Shown piece after piece: positions 1-6,799 of a stretch of DNA of 10,382 bases; positions within the stretch are counted from its first letter, which is position 1; each line of letters begins with the position of its first letter. A program made the translations under genes and the position numbers. Location of the stretch: the NCBI GenBank assembly GCA_036558265.1, contig DATBFY010000543.1:1-10382 (forward strand), given 5' to 3'. Source of the DNA: RYN-433 sp036558265 (GTDB lineage: Bacteria > Planctomycetota > Phycisphaerae > Tepidisphaerales > Tepidisphaeraceae). The notes under the pieces were generated by a model, which was not told the DNA's origin, did no database searches, and was given only the letters and a program-made list of their open reading frames with translations.

Positions 1-3000
1 CGTGAACGTGTGGACGTTCGTCGAGTTGCCCGGCGTCAGCGTCCCCGTCACGTCGGCGTCGAGCGACATCGGCGCGGCGGCGCTCGCCAGGTCCAACAGC
101 CGGAACGCGTACGGCCCGGTGTTCCCCCCGCCGCCCCGCACAGTCAGGCGGTATTGCCCGGCCACCGCGCCGATGAGCGGGTTGGGCGCGAAATCGAACG
201 AGTCGGAATTCCGGAACGCGCGCCCGCCGACCAGCGTCCTCGCCGGCCCTTCCAGCGTCCAGTTCAGGTTCGAATTACCAGTCAGGCTGTCGAACACAAG
301 GCTCGCGTTCGACGCCAGCGTGAACACGTACGTGTCCACTTCCCCCGCCGCGCCGATCGTGCCGTTCACGGTGCTGCCCATCGTCAACGGGTCCCCGGTG
401 AACGGCTGTACCGGCGTGTTCCCCTGGGGCAGGACGTTGAACGAGTAATTCCCCGCCGCCGAGGTGTCGAAGAATCGCCCCTCGACCAGCAGCAGGTATT
501 CGCCCGCCCGCGTCAGCGTCGTCGTCCCGATATCCGAAAAGCCCTGGTCGAAGATTGGGTTCTCAAACGGGTCCAGGAGCCGCCACGACGGCGTGTTGCC
601 GAACCCCGTGGCGCTGATCTGGTCGAACGAGAACTGATCCCCCGCCTGCGCCGTGAAACGATAGACGTCCGTCGAATTCGCCGGCGAGAGCGTCCCCGAC
701 TGCACGTTCCCCGGCGTGTACAGCGTCGCCGCCGACAGGTCCAGGAGGCGAAACGCGAACGCGCCCGTGGCGTCGCCCCCGGCGTCCACGGTCAAGGTAT
801 ACGCGCCGGCCGCCAGGCTCAGCACCGGATCGTCCGTGAAGTCCGTCGCGTCCGAGCCCTGGAACGACCGGTTGCTCACGACCGTCCCCCGCGGGCCGCT
901 CAAGCTCCACGCAAAGGGCACGTTCGCCAGCGAATCGAAGTAAAGCCTGGAATCCGCGCCCAGCGTGAACGTGAAGTTCTGCCGCTGACCCGCCGATGCG
1001 ATGGAGGAGTTCACCGTCGCGCCGATATTGATCGGCGTCGTGCCGTCCGTCACCGGCCGCACGTTGAACGAGTAGTCGCCCGATGCCGACGTGTCGAAGA
1101 ACCGCCCCTCGACCAGGAGGAAGTAGGTCCCCGCGCGGGTCAGCGTCGTCACATCGACGTCGCTCACGCTCTGGAGGAAAACGCTGTTCCCGAACGGGTC
1201 CAGCAACCGCCACGATGGCGTGTTGGTAAAGCCGGTCGTGCCCAGCGCGTCGAAGTAGAACCGATCGCCCGTGCCCGCCTGGAACGTGTACATCCGCGTG
1301 GACAGGCCCGGCGCAAGCGTGTTGCTCTCGGTCGTCCCCGGCGTGTACGCCGTCGCCGCGGCGAAATCGAGCAGCCGGAACCCGAACGCACCGGTCGCGT
1401 CGCCCCCGGCGCTCACCGTGATCGTGTAGTTCCCCGCCGGCAGGTTCAGCGTCGGGTCGGCGATGCCGAAATCTGCCGCGTCCGAGCCCTGGAACGACCG
1501 GTTGCTGACGACCGTGCCCCGCGGTCCCGTCAGGCTCCACGCGAAGTCGCGGTTGACCAGCGAGTCGAAATAAAGCCTGGCGCCGGAGGCCAGATTGAAC
1601 GTGAACCGTTGCTGCTGCCCCGCCGAGCCGATCGAGCCGTTCACCGTCGCGCCGACGGTGATCGGCGTCGTGACGTCGTTGACCGGCCGCACGTTGAACG
1701 TGTAATTCCCCGACGCCGAGGTGTCGAAAAATCGCCCCTCGACCAGCAGGAAATACGTGCCGGTGCGCGGCAGCGCCGTCGCGCCCACGTCGGCAAACCC
1801 CTGGAGGAACAGCGGGTTGCCGAACGGGTCCAGCAACCGCCACGACGGCGTGTTGGTAAAGCCGGTCGTGCCCAGCGCGTCGAAGTAAAAGCGGCTGCCC
1901 GCCGATCCATCGAACCGGTAGATCGTGGTCGCCTTCCCCGGCGTCAGCGTGCCCGCCTGGTCGCTCCCGGGCGTGTACGCCGTCGCCGCCGCGAAATCGA
2001 GCAGGCGGAACGAGAAGTTCCCCGTCGTCGCCCCGCCGCCGCTCACGCTGATCGTGTACGTGCCGGCCGGGAGGTCGAGCGTGGGATCGCCGTTGAGTTC
2101 CCCCGCGTCCGATCCCTGGAACGACCGCACGCCCACCACCGTCCCGCGCGGGCCGGTCATGCTCCAACTGAAATCCACGTTCACCAGCGAATCGAAGTAC
2201 AGCTTGGCGTCGGACGCGAGATTCAGCGTGTATTTCTGCTGCTGCCCCGCCGACGCGATCGTTCCGTTGACCGTCGCGCCGACGGTGATCGGCGTGGTCG
2301 CGTCCACGACCGGGCGCACGTTGAACGAATAGTCGCCCGAGGCCGCGTTGTCGTTGAAACGCCCCTCGATCAGCAGGTGGTACGTCCCGCTTCGCGGCAG
2401 CGCCGTCACCCCCACGTCGGCAAACCCCTGGAGGAACAGCGGGTTGCCGAACGGGTCCAGCAACCGCCACGACGGCGTGCTGGCAAAGCCGGTCGTCCCC
2501 AGCGTATCGAAATAGAACCGGTCCCCCGCCGACGCGTCAAACGCGTAAACCCGCGTCGATCGCGCGGGCGTCAGCGAGTTGCTCTCGGTCGTGCCCGGCG
2601 TGTACGCCGTCGCGCCCGCGAAATCGAGCAGTCGGAACGAGAAGTTGCCCGTCTTGTCCCCGTCGGCATCGACGCTGATCGTGTAAGCGCCCGCGGGCAG
2701 CTCGAGCGCGGGGTTGCCGGTAAATTCCCCCGCGTCCGAGCCCTGGAACGACCGCACGCTCACCACCGTCCCGCGCGGGCCCGTCATGCTCCAAGTGAAA
2801 TCGACGCTCGCCAGCGCGTCGAAGTACAGCTTCGCGTCCGACGCCAGGTTCAGCGTGAACTTCGGCTGCTGACCGGGCTGGTCGATCGAGCCATTCACCG
2901 TCGTGCCCACCGTCATCGGCGTCGTCGGGTCCGAGACCTTCTGAACCGTGAAGCCGAACGTCGCGCTGGCCGAGGTGTCGTTGAACCGCCCTTCGACAAG

Positions 3001-4278
3001 CAGCGTGTACGCCCCCGAGCGCGGGATCACCATCCGATCCACGTCCGAAAAACCTTGGCTGAACACGATGTTGCCGAACGGATCCAGCAGTCGAAACGTC
3101 GGCGCCACGCCGAATCCCGAACTCGCCTGCGTGTCGAAGAACAGCGCATCCCCCGCCACCGCGCTGAACGAGTAGAATGCCGACGTCCGCGCCGGCGCCA
3201 GCGTCCCGTCCACCCGCGTCCCAAAGGTCAGCGGCGTCGCCACCGCCAGATCCCGCAGCGTGAACTGATAGTTTCCCGTCGCCGCCCCGCGCACCCGCAG
3301 CACGTAGTTCCCCGCCCCCAGCCGCAGCACCGGGTCGCCTGCCTCCGAGGCGTCGCTGCTCCGGAAATCGCGGCCGTTGACGATCGTCCCCGGCGGGCCT
3401 TCCAGGCTCCAGTTGAAATCGCCGTTCGTCCCCGAGTCAAAGTACAACCGCGATGCCGCCGCCAGCGAGAACGTGTACACGTCCTCCGCCCCCGCCGTCG
3501 CAAGATTGCCGTTGACCGTATTCCCAAGCACAAGAGGCGTGCCGGTCACCGGCACGATCGGATCGTTCCCCTGCGGCACGATGTTGAACGAGTAACTCCC
3601 CGTCCCCGTGTCGCCGTACCGGCCCTCGACCAGCAGGTCGTACGTGCCCGGCACGGTAAACGCCTGCGTCGAAACGTCCGTCCCCAGATCGCTGGTGAAC
3701 TTGACCTGCCCGAACGGGTCGATCAACCGCCAGACCGCGCTGGGCGCGCCCGTCCGCGTCAGGTTGTCGAACGAGAACTTGTCCCCCGCGTTGGCGACGT
3801 TGAACTGATACAGGTCCGTCTCGTTCGCCGGATCGAGCGTGCCGCTCACCGCCGAGCCGGGCGTCACCTGCGTCGCGTCCGTAAAGTTCTTCAGGTTGAA
3901 CGAGTAATCCCCGGTCGTGTCGGCGTCGGCGTCCACGGAGAGCGTGTAATCCCCCGCCGACAGCACCAGCACCGGGTTGGCGATCGACCCGCCATCCGAC
4001 GAGGTGAACGGCCGCGCGTTCACCACCCGCCCGCCGGGCCCGTCCAGCGACCAGTGGATCGACCCGGATCCGGACAGCGCGTCGAAGTAAAGCTTGGCGT
4101 CCGACGTCAGCGCGAAACTGTAACGGTCACGCTCCCCGGGGACCGAGATCGTCCCGTTGACCAGCCCCGCGTTGATCGCCAGGAGCACCCGCGCTTCGAG
4201 CAGTTCCAGGGTCTGCCGGCGTTTGGTCGTGCGAACGCGGCGGCGCGCGCACGCGTTGCCACTTGCAGCTCTTCCCAT
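1..4278 (-). CDS. Giant exported protein made of tandem PPC-like beta-sandwich domains, LExRxLL-type N-terminus (C-terminus beyond window)
   Basis: The minus-strand frame starting at 4278 is open to base 1, giving 1426 residues without a stop; the real C-terminus lies outside. Residues 1-22 are Arg/Lys-rich and are followed by TLELLEARVLLA (23-34), resembling the LEPR-XLL motif that opens large planctomycete surface proteins. From about residue 38 the protein is a tandem array of ~210-residue units, each with an A half (SDAKLYFDSL, GPRGTVV, RSFQGSDA, PAGTYTISV) and a B half (WRLLDPFGNPLFLQGF, GTYFLLVEGRF, DTSASG, YSFNV). The pattern of Tyr-x-Phe strand, Leu-x-Asp-Pro-x-Gly turn and Gly-Thr-Tyr strand fits the PPC domain family (Pfam Bacterial pre-peptidase C-terminal). 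No catalytic domain is visible. The likely role is an extracellular or envelope scaffold or adhesin; this is inferred. The start is fixed by a strong ribosome site. It lies 54 bp after the VPLPA-CTERM gene, so the two probably share a transcript. Confidence 0.9.
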   Translation of the reverse strand, partial: MGRAASGNACARRRVRTTKRRQTLELLEARVLLAINAGLVNGTISVPGERDRYSFALTSDAKLYFDALSGSGSIHWSLDGPGGRVVNARPFTSSDGGSIANPVLVLSAGDYTLSVDADADTTGDYSFNLKNFTDATQVTPGSAVSGTLDPANETDLYQFNVANAGDKFSFDNLTRTGAPSAVWRLIDPFGQVKFTSDLGTDVSTQAFTVPGTYDLLVEGRYGDTGTGSYSFNIVPQGNDPIVPVTGTPLVLGNTVNGNLATAGAEDVYTFSLAAASRLYFDSGTNGDFNWSLEGPPGTIVNGRDFRSSDASEAGDPVLRLGAGNYVLRVRGAATGNYQFTLRDLAVATPLTFGTRVDGTLAPARTSAFYSFSAVAGDALFFDTQASSGFGVAPTFRLLDPFGNIVFSQGFSDVDRMVIPRSGAYTLLVEGRFNDTSASATFGFTVQKVSDPTTPMTVGTTVNGSIDQPGQQPKFTLNLASDAKLYFDALASVDFTWSMTGPRGTVVSVRSFQGSDAGEFTGNPALELPAGAYTISVDADGDKTGNFSFRLLDFAGATAYTPGTTESNSLTPARSTRVYAFDASAGDRFYFDTLGTTGFASTPSWRLLDPFGNPLFLQGFADVGVTALPRSGTYHLLIEGRFNDNAASGDYSFNVRPVVDATTPITVGATVNGTIASAGQQQKYTLNLASDAKLYFDSLVNVDFSWSMTGPRGTVVGVRSFQGSDAGELNGDPTLDLPAGTYTISVSGGGATTGNFSFRLLDFAAATAYTPGSDQAGTLTPGKATTIYRFDGSAGSRFYFDALGTTGFTNTPSWRLLDPFGNPLFLQGFADVGATALPRTGTYFLLVEGRFFDTSASGNYTFNVRPVNDVTTPITVGATVNGSIGSAGQQQRFTFNLASGARLYFDSLVNRDFAWSLTGPRGTVVSNRSFQGSDAADFGIADPTLNLPAGNYTITVSAGGDATGAFGFRLLDFAAATAYTPGTTESNTLAPGLSTRMYTFQAGTGDRFYFDALGTTGFTNTPSWRLLDPFGNSVFLQSVSDVDVTTLTRAGTYFLLVEGRFFDTSASGDYSFNVRPVTDGTTPINIGATVNSSIASAGQRQNFTFTLGADSRLYFDSLANVPFAWSLSGPRGTVVSNRSFQGSDATDFTDDPVLSLAAGAYTLTVDAGGDATGAFAFRLLDLSAATLYTPGNVQSGTLSPANSTDVYRFTAQAGDQFSFDQISATGFGNTPSWRLLDPFENPIFDQGFSDIGTTTLTRAGEYLLLVEGRFFDTSAAGNYSFNVLPQGNTPVQPFTGDPLTMGSTVNGTIGAAGEVDTYVFTLASNASLVFDSLTGNSNLNWTLEGPARTLVGGRAFRNSDSFDFAPNPLIGAVAGQYRLTVRGGGGNTGPYAFRLLDLASAAAPMSLDADVTGTLTPGNSTNVHTFT
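1784..1852. repeat. 69-bp exact direct repeat, copy 1
   Basis: This stretch, from cccacgtcgg to acggcgtg, is identical base for base to 2411-2479, 627 bp away, inside the B halves of two neighbouring protein units. The homologous segment near 1190-1260 is also nearly identical to 1820-1890, with two differences in 71 bases. Confidence 0.9.
2411..2479. repeat. 69-bp exact direct repeat, copy 2
   Basis: Second copy of the exact repeat at 1784-1852. Identity that includes synonymous positions indicates recent duplication or gene conversion between units. Confidence 0.9.
4177..4212 (-). other. LExRxLL-type N-terminal motif
   Basis: These bases encode TLELLEARVLLA, residues 23-34 of the repeat protein, just after an Arg/Lys-rich stretch and just before the first beta domain. 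The same arrangement (basic leader, LExRxLL, then repeats) is known from very large planctomycete exported proteins, where NCBI uses the name LEPR-XLL. Here Pro is replaced by Ala. The motif is taken as an export or processing signal by analogy; its mechanism is not established here. Confidence 0.7.
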
Positions 4279-4285
4279 ACCCTTG

Positions 4286-4291
4286 CTCCTT
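4286..4291 (-). promoter_or_regulatory. Ribosome binding site of the repeat-protein gene
   Basis: Read on the minus strand, AAGGAG stands seven bases before the ATG at 4278. It is one of the strongest Shine-Dalgarno sites in the window and decides this start. Confidence 0.8.
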
Positions 4292-4332
4292 ATGTGCCGC
4301 GCCGGCAGGGCGCAATCTGCGATATGACACGA

Positions 4333-4980
4333 TCAAGAGGCGGACGCCCGTCGGCGGGCACGCCCACCGACGAAAACAACCCACGACCCCAGCACCAGCC
4401 CCGGAATCAACGCCGCCGGCAGCGGCACCACGCCGCTCGACGGCACCACCGTCACCAGCACCCCAGGACCGTAAACCACCCCCGGCACCTGCGACTGGTA
4501 AAGCACGAAATCGAACCCGTACGGATCCACCGACGGGCCGGGCGTCACCGAGTTCTCACCCGGCGTCGTCGCCAGCACGTCCACCGAAAACAACACCGCG
4601 CTGCCCCCCACCCCTCTCGTGTCATCCAGGTAACCCCCGTGGATCGCATCCAGCCCCGAAGCCGACGCCGACCCGTCGCTTCCCCCGAGCAGGGCGTCCG
4701 ACACCCCCGGACGTTCGATCCCCAGGATCTGCAGGCCGCTCGATTGGCCCGGAAGTAAATTTGAAACGATTAGATCCAGGTCGAACGTAAAGATTCCGTC
4801 GTTTGCGGAATTTGCACCGGTTATGTCGGCATTAATCAGCAATCTTCGCGTCTGTCCGACTTCCACCACATTCCCCCCCGATTCAATCGAAGTCGATACG
4901 AAGACGATCGGCGCCCCCGCGGCCGACCGGCAAACCCCGGACAGCACCCCCAGGACGAGCATCCACGTGGACCAATTCAC
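4333..4980 (-). CDS. Secreted VPLPA-CTERM (PEP-CTERM type) sorting-domain protein
   Basis: This 215-residue protein has the full build of an exosortase substrate. The N-terminus is a hydrophobic signal (MLVLGVLSGVCRSAAG) with a likely cleavage near residue 23. The middle (about 24-180) is Gly/Ser/Asp-rich and beta-like, with IFTFDLDLIVSN and VLFSVDVLA segments that recall cohesin-like or CTERM-linked beta domains; that assignment is only a suggestion. The C-terminus is VPLPAA, a hydrophobic stretch and a basic RARRR tail, which matches the VPLPA-CTERM signature (processed by exosortase/EpsH-family transpeptidases). The GTG start at 4980 is preferred because GGAGG lies four bases upstream; the ATG at residue 7 has none. 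The signal lacks a positively charged N-region, which is unusual. It precedes the giant repeat gene by 54 bp. Its specific function is unknown. Confidence 0.88.
   Translation of the reverse strand: MNWSTWMLVLGVLSGVCRSAAGAPIVFVSTSIESGGNVVEVGQTRRLLINADITGANSANDGIFTFDLDLIVSNLLPGQSSGLQILGIERPGVSDALLGGSDGSASASGLDAIHGGYLDDTRGVGGSAVLFSVDVLATTPGENSVTPGPSVDPYGFDFVLYQSQVPGVVYGPGVLVTVVPSSGVVPLPAALIPGLVLGSWVVFVGGRARRRASAS
4336..4428 (-). other. VPLPA-CTERM sorting signal
   Basis: Residues 185-215: VPLPAA motif, then a hydrophobic span of about 15 residues (LIPGLVLGSWVVFV), then GGRARRR and a short Ser/Ala tail. This three-part layout is that of exosortase recognition tails. It implies that the genome encodes an exosortase, which is not in this window. 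Confidence 0.85.
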
Positions 4981-4989
4981 CTTCCCTCC
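4981..4989 (-). promoter_or_regulatory. Ribosome binding site of the VPLPA-CTERM gene
   Basis: On the minus strand GGAGGGAAG directly precedes the GTG at 4980, with four bases between GGAGG and the codon. It supports the GTG start over the internal ATG at 4962. Confidence 0.7.
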
Positions 4990-5187
4990 GCACGCCAGTA
5001 CTGCCTCATCAACCCACGATCAGGCGGAGTTCCGTTCAGGGCAAGAAGGTACGGGATTGCCACCCCAAATTGCAATGAAATCCGTGCATAATTTTATAAA
5101 ATCAAATAGGGAAATCCCCGATAGGTATTAGTCCTCATGGAAACTTGCTAGATTATCGACTAAAAGACTCAGCCTTCACTTCGGTTG
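4990..5187. promoter_or_regulatory. Divergent intergenic region with A+T-rich core, probable promoters
   Basis: No convincing gene is present here. The region separates the minus-strand VPLPA-CTERM gene from the plus-strand small ORF, so at least one promoter should lie in it. From about 5066 to 5165 it is far richer in A+T than the rest of the window. It contains two perfect palindromes, ATTGCAAT (5069-5076) and ATTTTATAAAAT (5091-5102), and an imperfect one, GGGAAATCCC (5109-5118). No -35/-10 pair with good spacing could be assigned, so the regulatory role is inferred from position and composition. Confidence 0.4.
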
Positions 5188-5223
5188 TGCGCGCCCCGAT
5201 CCCGGGCACCTGACGGGCGCGCA
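5188..5223. repeat. Inverted repeat, 9-bp arms
   Basis: TGCGCGCCC (5188-5196) and GGGCGCGCA (5215-5223) are exact reverse complements with an 18-base loop that contains CCCGGG. The right arm ends 26 bases before the ATG of the small plus-strand ORF. There is no T-run on either side, so it is not a standard intrinsic terminator. A leader hairpin or a protein-binding site is possible. Confidence 0.5.
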
Positions 5224-5249
5224 AGACGTGGGTGTCATGTGGGGAAGAT

Positions 5250-5405
5250 ATGAAGACGCGAAAAAGCCTGAACCGCGCCCGCCGCGAGCGCGAGTTGATG
5301 GTCCTAGAGATCGAGCGCGTTCTCGTGAACTCGAAGCGAATCCTGACGGAATCGAAGCTCGAGGTCGAACGCGTCCGTCGTCAACTGGCCTATCTGCTCC
5401 GCTGA
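5250..5405 (+). CDS. Small charged helical peptide, 51 aa, unknown function
   Basis: ATG at 5250 follows GGGGAAG (5241-5247), a plausible but close ribosome site. The product begins MKTRKSLNRARRERELMVLE and ends VRRQLAYLLR. It is rich in Arg, Glu, Leu and Val with hydrophobic residues every three to four positions from about residue 16 on, as expected for one amphipathic helix or short coiled coil. No signal peptide, membrane segment or metal motif is present. It faces the minus-strand membrane ORF tail to tail, with 18 bp between them. I do not recognise a family. Its shortness leaves real doubt that it is a gene; the ribosome site and the coherent helical pattern are the case for it. Confidence 0.45.
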   Translation: MKTRKSLNRARRERELMVLEIERVLVNSKRILTESKLEVERVRRQLAYLLR

Positions 5406-5423
5406 TGGCAGCGCGCACGCACA

Positions 5424-5639
5424 TCACGACGACAGCCGCAGCGCCTCCCAGAGGGAGATAGCGATCACCGCGAGAGCGGTAGCGGCAGATAGGGCGACGA
5501 GCACGTCCAACGGCTCCCCCAGCAGCCGCCGCGCCGCCTTCTCGTAATTCTCGACCCAGTCCAGGTAATCTTCGTGCGCGCGGGTGAGCCGCGCCGCGAG
5601 TCCCCAAGTTGGATGACGGCTCCCGATTTCCGAATCCAT
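5424..5639 (-). CDS. Small single-pass membrane protein, 71 aa, unknown function
   Basis: ATG at 5639 has GAGG six bases upstream. The first ~45 residues are soluble and charged (RLTRAHEDYLDWVENYEKAA). Residues about 46-65 form a hydrophobic segment (VLVALSAATALAVIAISLW), followed by a short polar tail, so it is probably a C-terminally anchored inner-membrane protein. The Asp/Glu/Arg-rich helix before the anchor could contact a partner. It lies downstream of and in the same direction as the PL10 gene (88 bp gap), so it could be the last gene of that transcript, though no functional link is evident. The overlapping frame starting at 5671 gives an Arg/Ser/Trp-rich product without a clear segment and is taken as a shadow. 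I do not recognise a family. Confidence 0.55.
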   Translation of the reverse strand: MDSEIGSRHPTWGLAARLTRAHEDYLDWVENYEKAARRLLGEPLDVLVALSAATALAVIAISLWEALRLSS

Positions 5640-5727
5640 TCGATACCTCGCCAGGTGGAGGGTGAAACCACGTCGGGAACGATGTGTGCCTCCTTACAGT
5701 ATCGCGCCTAAATGAAAAGTAAATGAG

Positions 5728-6798
5728 TCACTGATTGGGAGATTGGTGCGGGATCCGCGACGACCATTTGGCACGCCAGGCTGGATATTCCTTCTCCAGC
5801 AAACCGCGTGGCCACTCGCCCAGCCAGGCGTATCCGTTGCGGCGTTCGTAGCCGATGTCGGCTAAGCGCGATTTGGCCACGCCATCCCGATCCGAGTAAA
5901 TCGGCTTGTTCGTCCGGATGTCGTAGAAGCGTGCCCAGAGGGGCGGTGCGTTCACATCCTGCACGACGACTTTGTCAAATCCCCTGGGCCCATTCGCATC
6001 GCGTCGTTGCACGACCTTGATGCCGGTCAGCCTTGCGGATTCGAACCATGCGACGGCGCCTTCGACCGCCCGGACGACTTCCGGGCTGGGCTGGTCCAGG
6101 CTCATGAGCAACCGGGTGATGCCGACCGACTCGCTCCCGCTGAGCGATACCAGTTCAAACGAGCGTCCGGGCCGCGGACTGTAGTCCTTCTCGTCATGCT
6201 GGGCGCACCAGGCCGTGAGCTTGCCATCGACCCGCACCTGGCATTTAAGAATGCAATCGACACCGCGTTCGAAAGCCCGTTTGGACAACGATCGACGATC
6301 AGGATCAAGAAGAGGAGCTGCGTCCCTCAGAAAGTACATCAGCCGGACCATCGCGTCGTCATTGAAGGTGATATGGCGGTGATAGGAGGTGGCCGGAGGC
6401 GGCCAGAACTGCGGCCACCCTCCCGTCGGATACTGAGCCGCAATTATATAATCATAGCCTTTCAAGTACGCCGCCTGGTAGCGGGCGTCGTGGGTTGCGG
6501 TCCATGCGCGGCCCAGGAAGCGCAATTCGTCCGTGGTCGCGCCGTTGTCGAAGGTGGGGGCGAGGTCCTTGGCGCGATCGGCGCCTGAATACGGACGGGC
6601 GGTCGTGTCAACGTTCTTGGGCCATCCACCCCGATCGGACTGGTACGACAAGATGTTCGACGCGACACGGCGACCCTCGTCCGAACGATACCATTCATCC
6701 GGTTTATTGAGGTATTGCCGCGCGCCGTCGATCGCCACGGCGCGGGGGCTCGCCATCAGCAGCAGGACCAACGCGACGAGAAACAAGGGTGTTTTCAT
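5728..6798 (-). CDS. Secreted pectate lyase, polysaccharide lyase family 10
   Basis: The product (356 aa) should cleave polygalacturonate by beta-elimination outside the cytoplasm. MKTPLFLVALVLLLMASPRAVA is a clear signal peptide, cleaved near residue 22. The rest has PL10 hallmarks: RGGWPKN (56-62), FDNGATTDEL (83-92), YPTGGWPQFWPP (123-134), ITFNDDAM (143-150), ARFYDI (289-294), PIYSDRDG (299-306) and RRNGYAWLG (319-327). PL10 enzymes are (alpha/alpha) toroids using Ca2+, conserved Asp and a catalytic Arg; D147/D148 and an Arg in the ARFYDI/DIRTNKP region are the likely counterparts, but I could not align them residue by residue. The ATG at 6798 is preferred over one eight codons upstream because it opens the signal peptide and sits one base after the stop of the preceding gene, suggesting translational coupling. 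No carbohydrate-binding module is attached. Confidence 0.93.
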   Translation of the reverse strand: MKTPLFLVALVLLLMASPRAVAIDGARQYLNKPDEWYRSDEGRRVASNILSYQSDRGGWPKNVDTTARPYSGADRAKDLAPTFDNGATTDELRFLGRAWTATHDARYQAAYLKGYDYIIAAQYPTGGWPQFWPPPATSYHRHITFNDDAMVRLMYFLRDAAPLLDPDRRSLSKRAFERGVDCILKCQVRVDGKLTAWCAQHDEKDYSPRPGRSFELVSLSGSESVGITRLLMSLDQPSPEVVRAVEGAVAWFESARLTGIKVVQRRDANGPRGFDKVVVQDVNAPPLWARFYDIRTNKPIYSDRDGVAKSRLADIGYERRNGYAWLGEWPRGLLEKEYPAWRAKWSSRIPHQSPNQ

Positions 6799-6799
6799 G

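Larger units (their letters stand above)
1..4167 (-). repeat. Tandem ~627-636 bp coding repeats (six full, one partial)
   Basis: The Asp codon of the recurring L-D-P-F-G motif falls at residues 187, 399, 608, 817, 1027 and 1236, so the period is 212, 209, 209, 210 and 209 codons. Approximate unit spans on the plus-strand scale are 4167-3532, 3531-2905, 2904-2278, 2277-1648, 1647-1021, 1020-394, and a partial seventh from 393 to 1. Each unit is an A plus a B beta domain. Units 3-5, with the A half of unit 6, are closely similar (GQQQ, YFDALGTTGF, WRLLDPFGN). Units 1-2 and 6-7 differ from these and share other traits, such as FSFD in B1 and B6 and PQGN before A2 and A7. Confidence 0.9.

Noticed and set aside
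563..2470. Minus-strand 635-codon frame inside the repeat array
   Set aside because: It is a shifted frame of the repeats: Arg/Gly/Ala-rich and periodic only because the real gene is periodic. The frame from 4278 gives coherent beta domains.
10..4758. Stop-free plus-strand frame of 1582 codons opposite the repeat-protein gene
   Set aside because: The translation is extremely Arg-rich, has no domain pattern, and runs antisense through two well-supported genes. It is the mirror of repeated G+C-rich codons, in which stops are rare.
5031..5067. Possible sigma-54 promoter (TGGCA ... TTGC on the minus strand) before the VPLPA-CTERM gene
   Set aside because: The GG and GC elements are 17 bases apart instead of the required 10.
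4823..5131. 102-codon plus-strand frame across the VPLPA-CTERM start and intergenic region
   Set aside because: It overlaps the signal-peptide coding region antisense, has no coherent ribosome site, and its composition looks random.
5400..5413. CGCTG-ATGG-CAGCG hairpin at the stop of the 51-aa ORF as a terminator
   Set aside because: Only a five-base stem and no T-run on either strand, so chance is a sufficient explanation.
5176..5607. 143-codon minus-strand frame across both small ORFs
   Set aside because: Arg/Gly/Ala-rich with no segment or motif; the overlapping 71-aa frame has a ribosome site and a clear membrane segment.
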